Source: an uncultured Pelagibacteraceae bacterium
Lineage (GTDB): Bacteria; Pseudomonadota; Alphaproteobacteria; Pelagibacterales; Pelagibacteraceae
Direction: 5' to 3'
Assembly: GCA_902611465.1 (NCBI GenBank)
Contig: CACLZS010000008.1
Span: forward strand, 1 to 51,296
DNA length: 51,296 nt
The notes under the pieces were generated by a model that worked only from the letters and a program-made list of their open reading frames with translations, made no database searches and was not told the origin of the DNA. Positions 42,145 through 51,296 of the stretch are shown here, piece by piece. A program made the position numbers and the translations under genes. How positions within the stretch are numbered: the stretch's first letter is position 1; each line of letters starts with the position of its first letter.

Positions 42145-43166
42145 ATATTTTTAATAATTTTTCTAGTCGCTTTTTTTATATCACTGTTTAAAAAAGAAAA
42201 ACCAAAGTGCATGCCTGTGCACCATTCAGAGTAACTAATTTTTTCATGAATAATATCGTCTTTTTTAAGTATTTTAAAATTAAACAAATTGTGACATTTT
42301 TTTTTAAGAAAAAAAGAAACATGGCTATACAAACCTTCCTTTCCAAGATTCATTATAGACTCATTCAAAACATAAAATAGATTTTCAGAATTAATATTTT
42401 TTAAATAATATATATTTGGATTCTTTTGGTTTTGATTTTTTGCTTTAATTGTAAAATCAATTACAGAATAATTTTTGATAAAATATTCATTATAATTATT
42501 AGTTTTTTTATTATTTTCAATATCTGAAGAAAATAGAATATATTTATATTTTTTACTTAATTGAGAAATGAGATAATCAAACTCATCAATACCCCACCCT
42601 AGCTGTTCAAAAAAAAGGTATCTAAATTGAAACAAAATATATTTATTGGGTAATAAATTTTTTAAACTTTTTGTAATTTTAGGTACAAACAAAGCATTAT
42701 GATTAGTATCTAAGACAATATCATCATCTAACAAATCATTTTGTAATTGACGATAGCTTTTTTGATTAATTTTATTTCTATAAATAACCTTATATTTAAA
42801 TAGATAGTTTCTAAGATAATTAGAGGGTCGAGATCTCTCAAATCCATCATAAACTATTGCATAAAATTTAATATTTCTAAAAATAAAAGGTAAGATAAAA
42901 TAAAAACTTTTTGGAGTTAAAATATAAATTTTTTTATAATCATTAACTAAAATATCATAAAAAATTGAAAATTTATCACTTAAAGATAAGTTAAAATTCA
43001 CTTTATTAATTTTTTTACCTTTAAAAAAAAAAGAAAAGCCAGAGTTTAATTCAGACAAATATATTTTTATGTCTTTATATCTATGAATTAGTGAAGAAAT
43101 TAAAGTTAGGGAAGTAAACAAATCACCAGCTCTATCATTTTTTAATATTAAAATTTTATCACTCAT
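42141..43166 (-). CDS. Glycosyltransferase family 9-like protein
   Basis: The 341-residue protein begins ILILKNDRAGDLFTSLTLISSLIHRY, the N-terminal pattern of heptosyltransferase-type GT9 enzymes (ILKxxRxGDL...). The C-terminal half contains YILFSSDIENN and NSENLFYVLNESIMNLGKEGLYSHVSFFLKKK, where GT9 enzymes have the ADP-sugar site, here much diverged. It would add a sugar to a lipopolysaccharide core or similar surface glycan in the cytoplasm. Its start overlaps the end of the next gene upstream by 8 bases, in a three-gene glycosyltransferase operon. Confidence 0.75.
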   Translation of the reverse strand: MSDKILILKNDRAGDLFTSLTLISSLIHRYKDIKIYLSELNSGFSFFFKGKKINKVNFNLSLSDKFSIFYDILVNDYKKIYILTPKSFYFILPFIFRNIKFYAIVYDGFERSRPSNYLRNYLFKYKVIYRNKINQKSYRQLQNDLLDDDIVLDTNHNALFVPKITKSLKNLLPNKYILFQFRYLFFEQLGWGIDEFDYLISQLSKKYKYILFSSDIENNKKTNNYNEYFIKNYSVIDFTIKAKNQNQKNPNIYYLKNINSENLFYVLNESIMNLGKEGLYSHVSFFLKKKCHNLFNFKILKKDDIIHEKISYSEWCTGMHFGFSFLNSDIKKATRKIIKNI

Positions 43167-44148
43167 TAATCTTAATAATTTTTAAAAAATTTTTTGTTGC
43201 ATTAAACCATGTTTTTTGACCTCTTTTAGATAACAGATTATTTCTAAAAGTTAGCCACAATTCATTATTAGAAAAAATTTCAATTATATAGTCACTAAAT
43301 TGTTTTTTATTTTTTGCAATTAAACCTGTGATATTGTGCTCAACTCTTTCAGATAGAGATCCAATACCCATTGTAACTATAGGTATACATAATTCTTGTG
43401 CTTCTGATGCAGCAAGACAGTATAATTCTGCTTTATGTCCAGGCAATAGAATAACTCTTGATTTTACTAATTGATTAATAAATTCATTTTTATCAACAAA
43501 ATTTCTATTAAAAATTCCAAATTTTTCTAGATTATTATTGACTGGAGTTACATAAAGTTTTAATTCATTATTTTTTGTAATGATGTTTGATTTCCAAACA
43601 TCTATTAATAAATCTAAATTTCTATCTGTTCTTGACGTAAACATTGCTAAATTATTTTCAATATTATTTTCAACAGTTTTATCAAGAAAAGCTTTATCTA
43701 AACCATAGTCTATTGTTTTAGTTCCATAAATAGAAAATAATTTTGACATTTTTGATTCATGATATTTTCCAAGCAATAAATAAATGGGCTTATTTTTAAA
43801 ATATGACTTAAATTGTTTTTTTCTAATAAACTTTTCGATATTTTGTAGACTATGAGATATTACGTATTTTTTTGTTGAATTTATTTTATCAAGCAATCTT
43901 GTATCATTATTTGATATTGCTATATCAAAATAAATATTATTATAATCAATTCTTTTAATATTTAACCATGAATAATTTATAGATTTATATTCATTTGAAC
44001 AATTGTTAAAAACTACAACCTCATGACCTAGCTCACTAATACCTAATGATAAATTAATTAAGATATTTTCAGCACCCCGTATGAAAGGTTTATTAATATC
44101 TTGATAATTATACTGAAATTCTGTTTTATCAATAAAACATACTTTCAT
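43159..44148 (-). CDS. Glycosyltransferase family 4-like protein
   Basis: The 329-residue protein has a GT-B pattern: an N-terminal GAENILINLSLGISELGHEVVVFNNCS, a central LAMFTSRTDRNLDLLIDVW, and in the C-terminal domain ILLPGHKAELYCLAASEAQELCIPIVTMGIGSLSERVEHNITGLIAKNK. The E-x(7)-E stretch and the following G-G/S-E-V element are typical of GT4 (donor-binding domain). Likely role: surface polysaccharide assembly. It lies between the GT9-like and the two-domain transferase genes on one strand. Confidence 0.8.
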   Translation of the reverse strand: MKVCFIDKTEFQYNYQDINKPFIRGAENILINLSLGISELGHEVVVFNNCSNEYKSINYSWLNIKRIDYNNIYFDIAISNNDTRLLDKINSTKKYVISHSLQNIEKFIRKKQFKSYFKNKPIYLLLGKYHESKMSKLFSIYGTKTIDYGLDKAFLDKTVENNIENNLAMFTSRTDRNLDLLIDVWKSNIITKNNELKLYVTPVNNNLEKFGIFNRNFVDKNEFINQLVKSRVILLPGHKAELYCLAASEAQELCIPIVTMGIGSLSERVEHNITGLIAKNKKQFSDYIIEIFSNNELWLTFRNNLLSKRGQKTWFNATKNFLKIIKINE

Positions 44149-44150
44149 AG

Positions 44151-46265
44151 CTAATTTTCCCAGTAAAATTTAGACTTAATAGCTAATGTTTTTTCAATAA
44201 TAAATTGTGCTACCTTGTTTGAATTAAAATATTTGTGATATTTCAAACTACCTTTCTTAGAAATTTTACGTCTTAATTTATCATCTTTTTTATATTTATA
44301 AATTTTTTCAGAAAGATCATCTAAATCATTATAAAATATCATTTCATCTTTTTTAAAGAAGTCATTGTAACAAGTTTTTTTATCAATAAATGTAAGGAGT
44401 CCGTTCCCCATTAGTTGAGCAAGTCTATCGCTACTATAATATTTAGTTGGTTTACCTCTACTTAGATTTAGACCCATTTTCGATTTTGCAAGTTCATTTA
44501 GAAAATTATCTCCCCATATTGGTTGCTTTCCAAACATGCCATATGTATCAATTTTTATGTCTTTACATTTGTTTTTTAATTTACTAATAAAAACTTCTCT
44601 TTCATCTTTTTTTCCAGTTCTTAATACTCCCCTATGAACACCATGGCTAATTGCGTAGAAAATATCATTATGTGGTGTTTGGTTATAATTTTGTAGATTA
44701 TCTAGAGATTTATCACATGGATTTGGCATAAAGTGAGAATTTTTAATTTTGAAGTCTAAAGCGCTTGGACTTGTTGTTGTAAATGTGCAGTCCATTGCGT
44801 CTATTTTATTAAGTATTCTGGATTTATTCCTCATATAGTCAGGACCTTGATGTGATAAAGGATCTAGAAACCACTGAGAAACTCTTAGATTTTTAAATTT
44901 TTCTTTAGAATCTATTAACATTTCATTTTCGACTCTATCAGCATGACCAAGAATTAATAAATCAGGCTTGAAATTATTAATTGTCTGTGAAACCAAATTA
45001 TTTAGGTATTTAGAGCCAGTGGGATCTTTAAAAGATTTTGATATATTTATTAAATCTCTATCAGATATGCTGATTACATTATGTCCAAGTCTTATTAATC
45101 CATTATTAAGTCTGATACCCGTATTGTATTGTAGTCTTCCATAATATCTTTGATTAAAATTAGTTATGTGAATAATTTTTAACTTACTATTTTTATTGAT
45201 GTTAAATTTGTTGATTTTACTATCAGCTGAGATCTTTGATCTAGCCTTATCTATAATATCTGAAACATATTCATGAGTAAGATAAAATGATTCATAATTT
45301 AATTTTTGAAATTTAGATCTTTGTTTTGGTGAATTTATAAGTTTTTTTATTTCTATGTATAAGGAATTTGAATCTAGTTTTTTTAATAAAATTGGATGTT
45401 TGGTAGTTTCTGGTAATCCACCTCTTTCAGTAATTATTGTAGCACAAGCCATGCTTGAAGCCTCTAGGCTAGATCTACCAAAAGGTTCTTCCCACCTTGA
45501 ACAGGCTATAAATATACTGGTATACTTCAGAGTATTTAACACATATGAATTTTCTTTAAAGTTTAAGACTTTAAGATTCTTGTGTCTAAACACATGTCTC
45601 TCTCTAGGTTCATCACCTATTACAATAGATTTCCAATTCGGGTATTCATTAAGAATTTTTAGAACTGCGTTACCAAATATGTCATAACCCTTTGCGGTAT
45701 TAAGCTTACCTACAAATGAAATAATATTTTTTTTTCTATTTATATTAACTTTATTTTTTTTTGTAGATTGGTAACAAATACCAAATCTTGAAATATATTT
45801 ATTTTCATCAATGTTGGTAAAAAATTTATTTTTAGTCCAATGGCTATTAAAAAAAATATAATCGCATCTATCTAACAATTCTAACCTGTCTGACAAAGTT
45901 TTTGAACCTGACAGAGTCAATGGGTTATTATGAAAATAAAGCATAATATTTGATTTTAGATTTTCAGAAATAGCTTTTACATATGATGGCCTGTTATGTA
46001 TTTCTATAAGATCTTGTTGTATTCTTTTATTAGTTTCAATAAATTTTTCCAAATATTTTTTATTATTACTAGAAAATAAACTTTTATTAATTTTAATATT
46101 AGAAAAGTTTTTTGATAAATATTTTTTTTTTAAGGTGTTGCCAAAAACAGTAGTTGTTTTTTTATATTTGGAATATTTAATTAGATTTGAAACATGAATT
46201 GATACAGCGCCTGAATATTTTGGTGTATAATCTTCTTTATAAGGTAATAAAATTGCGATTTTCAT
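44151..46265 (-). CDS. Two-domain glycosyltransferase (GT4 plus CgeB-like domain)
   Basis: The 704-residue protein appears to join two GT-B enzymes. Residues about 1-345 form a GT4 unit: SGAVSIHVSNLIKYSKYKK, FVGKLNTAKGYDIFGNAV and WEEPFGRSSLEASSMACATIITERGGLPE. Residues about 365-704 match CgeB-type (glycosyl transferase group 1, DUF3880-like) proteins: IIHITNFNQRYYGRLQYNTGI, FMPNPCD, YGMFGKQPIWGDNFLNELAKSKMGLNLSRG and SSDRLAQLMGNGLLTFIDKK. It could add two sugars in turn. It starts the leftward three-gene glycosyltransferase run; a GIY-YIG gene ends 1 base upstream. Confidence 0.8.
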   Translation of the reverse strand: MKIAILLPYKEDYTPKYSGAVSIHVSNLIKYSKYKKTTTVFGNTLKKKYLSKNFSNIKINKSLFSSNNKKYLEKFIETNKRIQQDLIEIHNRPSYVKAISENLKSNIMLYFHNNPLTLSGSKTLSDRLELLDRCDYIFFNSHWTKNKFFTNIDENKYISRFGICYQSTKKNKVNINRKKNIISFVGKLNTAKGYDIFGNAVLKILNEYPNWKSIVIGDEPRERHVFRHKNLKVLNFKENSYVLNTLKYTSIFIACSRWEEPFGRSSLEASSMACATIITERGGLPETTKHPILLKKLDSNSLYIEIKKLINSPKQRSKFQKLNYESFYLTHEYVSDIIDKARSKISADSKINKFNINKNSKLKIIHITNFNQRYYGRLQYNTGIRLNNGLIRLGHNVISISDRDLINISKSFKDPTGSKYLNNLVSQTINNFKPDLLILGHADRVENEMLIDSKEKFKNLRVSQWFLDPLSHQGPDYMRNKSRILNKIDAMDCTFTTTSPSALDFKIKNSHFMPNPCDKSLDNLQNYNQTPHNDIFYAISHGVHRGVLRTGKKDEREVFISKLKNKCKDIKIDTYGMFGKQPIWGDNFLNELAKSKMGLNLSRGKPTKYYSSDRLAQLMGNGLLTFIDKKTCYNDFFKKDEMIFYNDLDDLSEKIYKYKKDDKLRRKISKKGSLKYHKYFNSNKVAQFIIEKTLAIKSKFYWEN

Positions 46266-46266
46266 T

Positions 46267-46524
46267 TTATTTTTTTAAATATTGTTTTTTTATTGTATTT
46301 CGTAATTTATAATTTTTTTTTAATTTGTATTCTTCTTTCATGGCTGTAATTTTATCATTATATTTTTTGAAATATATTATTTTCCAAGTATTTCCTCTTG
46401 TAAATTTTGCTCCTTTAGAATTATTGTGAAGATACAATCTTTTTTGAATACTATTCGTATACCCCACATAAGATCTATATTTGTTGAGTTTTTTTGATAA
46501 TATTAGATATACATAATATACCAT
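46267..46524 (-). CDS. GIY-YIG nuclease domain protein (UPF0213/YhbQ-like)
   Basis: The 85-residue protein is a single GIY-YIG domain: VYYVYLILSKK (the Y-V-Y form of GIY), RSYVGYTNSIQKRLYLHN (YVG and catalytic Arg), then AKFTRGNTWKIIYFKKY and the Glu-bearing KEEYKLKK. Relatives are small predicted endonucleases, sometimes carried by mobile DNA. It is placed at the head of the glycosyltransferase operon, divergent from the gene at 46571. Confidence 0.88.
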   Translation of the reverse strand: MVYYVYLILSKKLNKYRSYVGYTNSIQKRLYLHNNSKGAKFTRGNTWKIIYFKKYNDKITAMKEEYKLKKNYKLRNTIKKQYLKK

Positions 46525-46570
46525 TTTGTTTTATATACAGCGTAAATACTGTTAATTAAATATATAAATA

Positions 46571-47533
46571 ATGTTTCCTAGAAAATATAAAAAATTAAGT
46601 AGTTTTAAGAGATTTATTCTAAAACTATTAAATGTTTATGCTTTGGATAAAGAAACATTAAATCTAGTTAACCCAAATTATAAAAATTTTGGAAATAATG
46701 TTTTTAAAATAAATAAGGAAACAATAGTTTTATCTAGAGGAGTCTTAAAATTAGATAGAAAAATTAAAAGCTTAGATATTTTTTATAGGTATGCACCTAA
46801 TAATCTAATGTGGAATTCATCAGCTAGATGGAAAAGAATAATTCCAAATATTACTAAAAGAGACCTTATATTAACAAGTTTAAATAGTCTGAAGAAAAGT
46901 ATTTTGAAGTTTTCTAAAGATAATAAATTAAAAATTACTGTTAATCTAATATCTGATAGTTCAGATAAAAATTTTGATGACTACATAAATAAATTATTAA
47001 ATAACGATCTATTCAGTATTAAATTTGTAGATTCTAAAATTATAGGAAATAGAGGTTCGTACATGGAATGTTGTGACCAAGCTGAAAATTCTGAGGATTT
47101 AATATTCTTTATAGAAGATGACTATATATTTGAAGAAAATTGTATCGAAGAAATGATAATTACATTTTCTAGATTATCGACAATTTTTAAAGAAGATGTA
47201 TTTCTATGCCCATGTGACTACCCATTCTATTATGACTCGAGTTATAAAACTTCTCTTTATATTGGTAACAAATATAAATGGAGAACAGTTGAAGAAACTT
47301 TGCTTACATTTATGATGTCTAAGAATTTATATGATAAATATAAAGAAAAAATTAGACTAGTCGGTGAAAAAGAAAATTATCCTTTTGAAAAACCACTACA
47401 CGAAATTTATAAAATAAATCCATGCCTATCCCCTATTGATTCTTTATCATATCATATTTCAAGAGGTCAACCTGCTACAACTGAAGATTGGATAAAGCTA
47501 TGGAACAATAACCAAATAAAATTTGATAGCTAA
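46571..47533 (+). CDS. GT-A-type glycosyltransferase-like protein
   Basis: The 320-residue soluble protein has features of a GT-A glycosyltransferase: an Asp-rich NLISDSSDKNFDDYI near residue 125, GNRGSYMECCDQAE near 158-171, and the metal-binding DXD-like FFIEDDYIFEENC near 180-192, with a later CPCDYPFYYD and a C-terminal HISRGQPATTEDW. No membrane segment is seen. I cannot place it in a numbered family, and a galactosyl- or GlcNAc-transferase role is not supported. It stands alone rightward, converging on hppA with a 5-base gap. Confidence 0.65.
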   Translation: MFPRKYKKLSSFKRFILKLLNVYALDKETLNLVNPNYKNFGNNVFKINKETIVLSRGVLKLDRKIKSLDIFYRYAPNNLMWNSSARWKRIIPNITKRDLILTSLNSLKKSILKFSKDNKLKITVNLISDSSDKNFDDYINKLLNNDLFSIKFVDSKIIGNRGSYMECCDQAENSEDLIFFIEDDYIFEENCIEEMIITFSRLSTIFKEDVFLCPCDYPFYYDSSYKTSLYIGNKYKWRTVEETLLTFMMSKNLYDKYKEKIRLVGEKENYPFEKPLHEIYKINPCLSPIDSLSYHISRGQPATTEDWIKLWNNNQIKFDS

Positions 47534-47538
47534 ACTTT

Positions 47539-49644
47539 TTAACCAGCAATAACAGCAAGTAAAAGTAAAGCTACTATATTTGTGATTTTAATCATTGGAT
47601 TAACAGCTGGACCTGCAGTATCTTTATAAGGATCACCAACAGTATCACCTGTTACAGCTGCTTTATGAGCTTCTGAGCCCTTACCGCCAAATTTTCCATC
47701 TTCAATATATTTTTTTGCATTATCCCACGCACCACCACCTGCAGTCATAGAAACTGCAACGAACAGACCTGTTATAATGACACCTAATAACATTGCACCA
47801 AGTGATGATAATGCAGCAACTTGTCCACCTATAAAATAAATTACTACGTATAAAACAATAGGGGATAAAATTGGTAATAACGATGGAATTATCATTTCCT
47901 TGATTGCAGCTCTAGTTAATAAATCAACGAGCTTACCATAATCAGGTTTAGCTTTTCTCTTCATAATACCAGGTATTTTTTTAAATTGTCTTCTTACTTC
48001 AATCACAACAGCACCACCTGCTCTACCTACTGCTTGCATACCCATTGATCCAAATAGATAAGGGAGCATACCACCAATAAGAAGTCCGACAACTACGTAT
48101 GGATTAGACAAATCAAAACTAACAGCTATACCTTCTAAATTTGACCCTGCAACTTTTGAAAAATGTTTTATATCTTCAGTGTATGCCGCAAAAAGAACCA
48201 ATGCACCAAGGCCTGCAGAACCTATTGCATAACCTTTAGTTACAGCTTTGGTTGTATTTCCAACCGCATCAAGAGCATCAGTCGTTTTACGAACATTTTT
48301 TGGAAGATTTGACATTTCAGCGATACCACCAGCATTGTCTGTAACAGGTCCATAAGCATCTAAAGCAACAACCATGCCAGCTAGCGCCAGCATTGTTGTG
48401 ACAGCTATAGCAATACCATAAAGTCCTGCTATATGATTAGTCCATAAGATTCCTCCAACAATTATCAATGCTGGAAAAGCTGTAGCCTCCATGGAAACCG
48501 CTAAACCTTGAATAACATTTGTACCATGGCCTGTTGTTGATGATTGAGCCACACTTTTAACAGGTCTGTAATCAGTCCCTGTATAATATTCTGTAATCCA
48601 AATTATTAATCCTGTAATAACTAAACCGATAATTCCACAAAAATAAAGACTTAAACCATTGAATGATTTTCCATTAGCCACATATTCTGTCGTAAAGCCT
48701 ATAACATGCTTCGTAATTGGAAATAAAATTACCAATGAACTAATAGCTGTTATTACAAATCCTTTATACATTGCTTTCATAATATTTTTATCACTGCCAA
48801 GAGTAACAAAAAAAGTTCCAAGAATTGACGTTAATATACAAACACCGCCAATTGCTAAAGGATAGATCATCATATTAAAATCATTTACAAAGAAAATAGA
48901 TGAAAGAACCATTGTAGCAACAATAGTTACAGCATAAGTTTCAAAAAGATCAGCTGCCATACCAGCACAATCTCCAACATTATCACCAACATTATCAGCT
49001 ATAACTGCGGGATTCCTTGGGTCATCTTCTGGAATTCCAGCTTCAACTTTACCAACTAAATCTGCACCAACATCTGCACCTTTTGTAAAAATTCCTCCAC
49101 CAAGTCTTGCAAAAATAGAAATTAACGATGCGCCAAACCCTAATGCAACAAGTGCATTAACAATTTCTCTTTCATCAACTCCAGTTTTAACCAAAAAATA
49201 ATAATAAACTGCAATAGAAAGTAATGCTAAACCAGCAACAAGCATTCCAGTTACTGCGCCAGATTTAAATGCTATTGATAAACCACTTGCTAAACTTTTT
49301 CTTGAGGCTTCAGCTGTTCTTACATTAGCTTGAACAGAAACAAGCATTCCAACATAACCTGCAATCCCAGATAAAGTAGCTCCTATTAAATAACCTAAAC
49401 CAACCAATGGACTAAATAAAATTGTTATAATTATTAGGACTACAACACCAACAATTGCAATAGTTTTATATTGTCTATTTAAATATGCTCTAGCACCCTC
49501 CTGAATTGCAGATGCGATTTCTAGCATTTTAGCATTACCTGAGCTTGAATTTAAAATATTTCTTCCTGTTATAAAACCGTAAACGATTGATAATATTCCA
49601 GCAGCTATAATATAAAACATTATTGTTTCAGTTGATGTGTTCAT
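47539..49644 (-). CDS. hppA: H+-translocating pyrophosphatase (K+-independent type)
   Basis: This integral membrane pump couples pyrophosphate hydrolysis to proton export. The 701 residues form about 16 helices. The PPi/Mg site is present as [20 protein letters not shown] (191-210) with [12 protein letters not shown] (218-229), plus a second acidic cluster in [18 protein letters not shown] near the C-terminus. The subtype marker reads [10 protein letters not shown] with Lys466 and Thr469, the K+-independent signature. An AAAGGA ribosome binding site precedes the ATG. Confidence 0.96.
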   Translation of the reverse strand: MNTSTETIMFYIIAAGILSIVYGFITGRNILNSSSGNAKMLEIASAIQEGARAYLNRQYKTIAIVGVVVLIIITILFSPLVGLGYLIGATLSGIAGYVGMLVSVQANVRTAEASRKSLASGLSIAFKSGAVTGMLVAGLALLSIAVYYYFLVKTGVDEREIVNALVALGFGASLISIFARLGGGIFTKGADVGADLVGKVEAGIPEDDPRNPAVIADNVGDNVGDCAGMAADLFETYAVTIVATMVLSSIFFVNDFNMMIYPLAIGGVCILTSILGTFFVTLGSDKNIMKAMYKGFVITAISSLVILFPITKHVIGFTTEYVANGKSFNGLSLYFCGIIGLVITGLIIWITEYYTGTDYRPVKSVAQSSTTGHGTNVIQGLAVSMEATAFPALIIVGGILWTNHIAGLYGIAIAVTTMLALAGMVVALDAYGPVTDNAGGIAEMSNLPKNVRKTTDALDAVGNTTKAVTKGYAIGSAGLGALVLFAAYTEDIKHFSKVAGSNLEGIAVSFDLSNPYVVVGLLIGGMLPYLFGSMGMQAVGRAGGAVVIEVRRQFKKIPGIMKRKAKPDYGKLVDLLTRAAIKEMIIPSLLPILSPIVLYVVIYFIGGQVAALSSLGAMLLGVIITGLFVAVSMTAGGGAWDNAKKYIEDGKFGGKGSEAHKAAVTGDTVGDPYKDTAGPAVNPMIKITNIVALLLLAVIAG

Positions 49645-49718
49645 TGGTTCCTTTGTTAATTAAATTTATGAAAAATATGTAATACAAAATATGATATAAA
49701 ACGCAATATTTAACTTTG

Positions 49719-50678
49719 TTAGAAATTATGCAAATATCCCTCATTATATGCATGTTTTATTCGTTTATTGCCATCAATAATTTCATTATTTTTTGCATCT
49801 TTAGTTAAATTGCCAATTAGTGTTACTTTCTGATTCATCTTTTTGAAAAATTTTTGAATATAATCTCTCTTTGATTTTGGAGATGTAAATATAATTTGAT
49901 AGTCATCGCCCTTTGAAATGAAGTTGATCTTCTTTTTTTTTGATTTAGAAAGATATCTTTTCATGTTTATTGAAATTGGAATTTTATTTAGCTCTACTTT
50001 ATAAAATAATTCACTTTTATTGATTAATTTACTCAAATCTCCAAATAAGCCATCAGAAATGTCAATTGAGGAATTTGCAAAGTTTAAAAGATTTGAGCAG
50101 ATCTTAACAGGTAAGTCAGGTAAATAATATTTTTTAATAAAATAATTATAATTTTTTCTATTTAATAAAATATTTCTTTTTAAAATTTGTAATCCCAAGT
50201 AGCTATCACCAATGTTGCCAGTTACATATATATCATCACCATTATTACATTTATTTCTTTGAACTATTTTTTTTGAATAACCTAATGACATTATTGTAAA
50301 AATTGTTCTTATTGACTTTGTGGTATCACCACCAGATACTTTAATATCATATTTCTTTTGTTCTTCTTTAAGACTTTTAGAAATAATATTGAGATTTTTT
50401 TTTGAAAAAGAATTATTGTTTCCACTAGCACCTATAAAAATGAATTTTGGTTTTACACCCTTGCAATATAAATCTGATATTGAAGATCTTACTATTTTTT
50501 TAATAACTAAATCAGGATTTTTAAAATTTAGAAAATGAACACCTTCCACATAAGTATCAGTGGAAACAACAACATTACGTTTTTTATCAAAAAAAACGTC
50601 ATCATTTAGTTCTAATGCAGATGGGTTGTTATAAGTTAATTTTTTAAAGTACTTTTGAATTAGATCAAATTCATTCAT
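49719..50678 (-). CDS. thiL: Thiamine-monophosphate kinase
   Basis: ThiL phosphorylates thiamine monophosphate to the active diphosphate. The 319-residue protein has NEFDLIQKYFKKL at the start, DDVFFDKKRNVVVSTDTYVEGVHF (about 23-46, with the metal-binding D-D and S-T-D), VSGGDTTKS near 115-123, GNIGDSYLGLQIL near 154-166, and SIDISDGLFGDLSKL near 201-215. These match the AIR synthase-like ThiL fold. It overlaps nusB by 8 bases, the conserved nusB-thiL pair. Confidence 0.93.
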   Translation of the reverse strand: MNEFDLIQKYFKKLTYNNPSALELNDDVFFDKKRNVVVSTDTYVEGVHFLNFKNPDLVIKKIVRSSISDLYCKGVKPKFIFIGASGNNNSFSKKNLNIISKSLKEEQKKYDIKVSGGDTTKSIRTIFTIMSLGYSKKIVQRNKCNNGDDIYVTGNIGDSYLGLQILKRNILLNRKNYNYFIKKYYLPDLPVKICSNLLNFANSSIDISDGLFGDLSKLINKSELFYKVELNKIPISINMKRYLSKSKKKKINFISKGDDYQIIFTSPKSKRDYIQKFFKKMNQKVTLIGNLTKDAKNNEIIDGNKRIKHAYNEGYLHNF

Positions 50679-51075
50679 TACTAATTCTAATTTTTTTTGA
50701 AATTTTATCTAATAATGCATTTAAATATTTAGTTTGTGAGTCATCAATAAAAAAATTTGACGCTTTCAAATATTCGTTAATAATAATTTTGATTGAAGTA
50801 TTTGGTTTATACAAGAACTCAAAAATTGCACTTTTAATTATAATTTGAAAAACTTTATCCATATTTTTAATTTTTAAATCTTGCTCTAAATGATTATTAA
50901 TTTCTGTATTAATTAACTCTTCTCTTTCTAAAGTTCCGTTCACTATATCTTTTATAAATTTTTTAAATCTATGTTTAGGAAAAGTTATATTTTCCTCATT
51001 ATTAAAAAGTTTCCCATAAAGTTTTTGTATAATTATTACTCTAGGATTTCTTTGTGGTGAAAATTGAACTGACAT
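50671..51075 (-). CDS. nusB: Transcription antitermination factor NusB
   Basis: The 134-residue all-helical protein matches NusB: the N-terminal RNPRVIIIQKLYGKLFNN (usually RRxARxxAxQALY), a central ILKSAIFEFL-like IIKSAIFEFLYKPNTSIKIIINEYLKASNFF, and FIDDSQTKYLNALLDKISKKI at the C-terminus, where family members have (D)xxxFVNGVLDxI. It assists rRNA antitermination with NusE/S10. It lies 3 bases after ribH, the common ribH-nusB order. Confidence 0.88.
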   Translation of the reverse strand: MSVQFSPQRNPRVIIIQKLYGKLFNNEENITFPKHRFKKFIKDIVNGTLEREELINTEINNHLEQDLKIKNMDKVFQIIIKSAIFEFLYKPNTSIKIIINEYLKASNFFIDDSQTKYLNALLDKISKKIRISNE

Positions 51076-51078
51076 AAT

Positions 51079-51296
51079 TTATTGGGATAGGACAGACAAA
51101 ACTGCCTCCGCAGCCTCTGAACCTTTCCTTCCACGCGCAAATGCTTGTTTTTTGTTTAAGCAGGTAATTACACCATTCCCTACAGGTTTCTTAGATGTAA
51201 TTGATAATGTCATTAATGCATCAGTAGTTGCTTTTGATATTAAATCAAAATGAGGTGTTTGACCTTTAATCACACATCCTAAAGCAATGAATCCAT
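51079..51296 (-). CDS. ribH: 6,7-dimethyl-8-ribityllumazine synthase, C-terminal part (partial)
   Basis: RibH condenses the ribityl-pyrimidine with dihydroxybutanone phosphate, the penultimate step of riboflavin synthesis. The gene continues past the right edge, so only the last 71 codons are present. They read GFIALGCVIKGQTPHFDLISKATTDAL in two parts across the edge region, then GVITCLNKKQAFARG and KGSEAAEAVLSVLSQ. The G-x-V-I-(K/R)-G-x-T-x-H-(F/Y)-(D/E) element contains the catalytic His. The GTG inside it is not the true start, because conserved sequence continues upstream. Confidence 0.94.
   Translation of the reverse strand, partial: GFIALGCVIKGQTPHFDLISKATTDALMTLSITSKKPVGNGVITCLNKKQAFARGRKGSEAAEAVLSVLSQ

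Overview
The window is a gene-dense, AT-rich stretch of an alphaproteobacterial chromosome, most likely a SAR11-clade marine bacterium ('Candidatus Pelagibacter' or a close relative). This rests on about 28-30% GC by eye, intergenic gaps of 0-50 bases, frequent 1-20 base overlaps and very Lys/Asn/Ile-rich proteins. Alphaproteobacterial gene neighbourhoods support it: mltB-rlpA-dacA-tmk-holB-metG-tatD, bamE/CBP3, rpmF-plsX-ihfA-merR and ribH-nusB-thiL-hppA. I assigned the organism from the sequence alone.

Layout. 1-12.8 kb holds the end of secF, a PuuD-like membrane protein, uvrA, ssb, gyrA, coaD, a secreted PPIase, tgt, tRNA-Lys, an M48 lipoprotein protease, a DUF502 protein, recG and sdhE. 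12.8-21.4 kb holds tRNA-Ser, rarD and the cell-wall, nucleotide and replication operon. 21.4-29.5 kb holds a glutathione peroxidase, nhaA, a zinc-ribbon protein, tRNA-Pro, an NDUFS4-like complex I subunit, an SbmA/BacA-like transporter, glpX, tRNA-Glu, bamE, a cytochrome bc1 chaperone, rpmF (59 aa), plsX, ihfA, a MerR regulator, rpmG and a chorismate mutase. 29.5-39.4 kb holds ctaA, a metY-hydrolase-metY sulfur/methionine cassette, rplM-rpsI, argC, a small lipoprotein, homoserine dehydrogenase and two transporters. 39.4-47.5 kb looks like an accessory island. It contains a long non-coding stretch, an MGMT-domain gene, a GC-rich structured RNA candidate, two small membrane proteins, a tyrosine recombinase, four glycosyltransferase-type genes and a GIY-YIG nuclease. 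47.5-51.3 kb returns to core genes: hppA, thiL, nusB and the end of ribH.

How the genes work together. The 13.9-21.4 kb run builds and trims peptidoglycan and supplies dTMP phosphorylation, the polymerase clamp loader and Met-tRNA. Homoserine dehydrogenase (36.3 kb) and the metY cassette (30.5-34.0 kb) are both on the route from aspartate to methionine. nhaA and hppA serve ion and proton homeostasis, while ctaA, the CBP3-like chaperone, sdhE and the NDUFS4-like protein serve the respiratory chain.

Most interesting points. (1) About 275 nt on the minus strand near 40.2-40.5 kb has roughly 50% GC at its core, GNRA hairpins, two 7-bp long-range helices and G-U pairs that fit only the minus strand; I could not match it to any RNA family I know. 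(2) Tgt has lost all four residues of its structural zinc site although its catalytic residues are intact. (3) The two metY genes have distinctive upstream elements. (4) The recombinase gene has a perfect 9-bp inverted repeat over its predicted promoter and transcription start.
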